Origin: Tetragonia tetragonoides
Taxonomy: Eukaryota; Streptophyta; Magnoliopsida; Caryophyllales; Aizoaceae
Assembly (NCBI GenBank): GCA_038025085.1
Contig: CM076144.1
Location: 46,912,001 to 46,976,000 of the forward strand
Length of the DNA: 64,000 nt
Direction: 5' to 3'
This document shows positions 63,101 to 64,000 of the stretch, piece after piece (the stretch's first letter is position 1; each line of letters begins with the position of its first letter). The position numbers were made by a program, and so were the translations under genes. Under the pieces are notes generated by a model. It saw nothing but the letters and a program-made list of their open reading frames with translations. It had not been told where the DNA came from and ran no database searches.

Positions 63101-64000
63101 AGTATGTAGATTTTACCCTACCTTACACAGAGTCTGGTGTAACAATGGTAACTCCAATCAAACAGGTCAATACTAAGAAGGCGTGGATGTTTCTCAAGCC
63201 ACTGACTTGGGATCTGTGGGTCACAACTCTTTGCTTCTTTATGTTTATTGCCTTTGTTATTTGGGTTCTTGAACATCGAGTCAACGATGATTTTCGAGGC
63301 CCTCCCTTACATCAAGCAGGCACCACTCTGTACTACTCCTTTTCAACCATGGTCTTTGCACAAAGTAAGGCTCTCATCAATCTATATATTTTCTTTCCTG
63401 TTCCTGTATTTTAACATGTATCTGTTCTGGTTTAACCAACTCCTCTCATGTTGTGCTATAAACAGGTGAGAGTGTGTTTAACAACTTAGCTAGGTTGGTT
63501 ATGGTGGTTTGGATCTTTGTGGTTTTCATCCTTACTCAAAGCTATACGGCAAGCTTAACTTCAATGTTAACAGTCCAGCAGCTCCAGCCTACTGTCAATG
63601 ATGTGAATGAGCTAATAAGAAAAGGCGCATACGTGGGATATCAACAGGGCTCTTTTGTCCAGGGACTTCTAAAACATATAGGATTTGAAGAATCAAAGCT
63701 CAAATCCTACAAAGATAGCAAAGAATTGGATGAGCTACTGTCAAAAGGGAGTAAAAATGGGGGTATTGCAGCAGTATTCGATGAAGTTCCATATATGACA
63801 CTTTTCATTGCAAAGTTCTGCGACAAGTATACTATGGCTAATCCCACTTACAAGGCTGGTGGCTTTGGTTTTGTACGTAAATTCCTGCTCTCTTTATTGT
63901 TTTCCGTCCCCTATATCTGTAGTTGTGTTCAAATGGAAGTGTCAATAAAGTAACTGTCTTATGTATCACAGGCTTTTCCTAAAGGTTCTCCTCTAGTGTC
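60186..64000 (+). CDS. Glutamate receptor-like channel (GLR clade 2 type), 5' part; gene runs off the window
   Basis: Plant GLRs are ligand-gated cation/Ca2+ channels of the plasma or endomembranes. The exons are 60186-60486, 61566-62917, 63052-63364, 63466-63872 and 63972 onward, all GT/AG and in frame, about 800 residues in view. Residues 1 to about 21 (MKHLFSILSFFLLSMKNGAL) form a signal peptide. An amino-terminal ligand-binding domain follows (LIGPPTSAETIFV, PIISYSATSPFLSS). The S1 segment starts near LRVGVPVRPGFYEFV with GYCIDVFDAA. The first membrane helix is WDLWVTTLCFFMFIAFVIWV, the pore region is YYSFSTMVFAQS, and the third helix holds SYTASLTSMLTVQQL. S2 begins after QPTVNDVNELI. 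The stop, last helix and cytosolic tail lie beyond 64000. Intron 1 is 1.1 kb and holds a SINE fragment. Confidence 0.94.
60592..60710 (-). mobile_element. SINE (family B) fragment in GLR intron 1
   Basis: A T/C-rich tract (poly(A) tail on the minus strand) is followed by GGGCTCACATCAAGGATATC and ACTGTCGACCAC, then CATTGGCTGGTAGGC. This matches the family B copies at 40455-40531 and 42760-42838. No target duplication could be fixed. Confidence 0.6.

Overview
The window is nuclear plant DNA: intron-rich genes with GT/AG junctions, plastid- and mitochondrion-targeted proteins, and a dense load of transposons. The genes are eudicot in character. Repeats such as the small hairpin element with GAGACGGTCT-type arms hint at Caryophyllales, but that placement is a guess. 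No bacterial-type system (operon, CRISPR, phage) is present. Exon boundaries below were worked out by hand from splice sites and reading-frame continuity.

Layout: 1-1770 is GC-rich, probably LTR-retrotransposon sequence cut by the window edge. At 3.66-4.86 kb lies the first of three loci of a roughly 310-bp tandem repeat. 7018-12530 is a complete Mutator-like element (MULE) with 151-bp terminal inverted repeats, a damaged transposase gene and an antisense GRF zinc-finger gene. Its right end lies only about 180 bp upstream of a plastid SufD gene (12714-18905), whose second intron holds a SINE and the second tandem-repeat locus. Then come a solo LTR with target duplication (19644-21045), a tandem array of Helitron-type termini (21510-22993) and a 960-bp inverted-repeat transposon.

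24288-26426 is an intronless PPR-SMR gene (SOT1-like). Convergent to it is a POLTERGEIST-like PP2C gene (27923-35665, minus), with retroposon scars in its 3.9-kb first intron. 35.7-45 kb is intergenic with several MITEs, SINE fragments, a 127-bp AT microsatellite and the third tandem-repeat locus. 45053-49507 (minus) is a seven-exon gene for a membrane protein with an N-terminal ubiquitin-like domain and a C-terminal SAYSvFN motif. 51076-52300 is mitochondrial glycine cleavage H protein. 52849-57483 (minus) is a RAD21/SYN2-like cohesin gene that has lost conserved N-terminal exons and carries a 7-bp-duplication frameshift and an in-frame stop, so it is probably a pseudogene. 60186-64000 is the 5' part of a glutamate receptor-like channel gene that runs off the window.

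The genes are independent housekeeping or signalling genes and do not form a pathway. Two act in plastids (SufD for Fe-S assembly, SOT1 for rRNA maturation), one in mitochondrial photorespiration (H protein), and two in signalling (PP2C, GLR). The most unusual content is the repeat biology: the MULE with its passenger gene, the Helitron-end array, several SINE families with readable target duplications, and the decaying cohesin paralogue.
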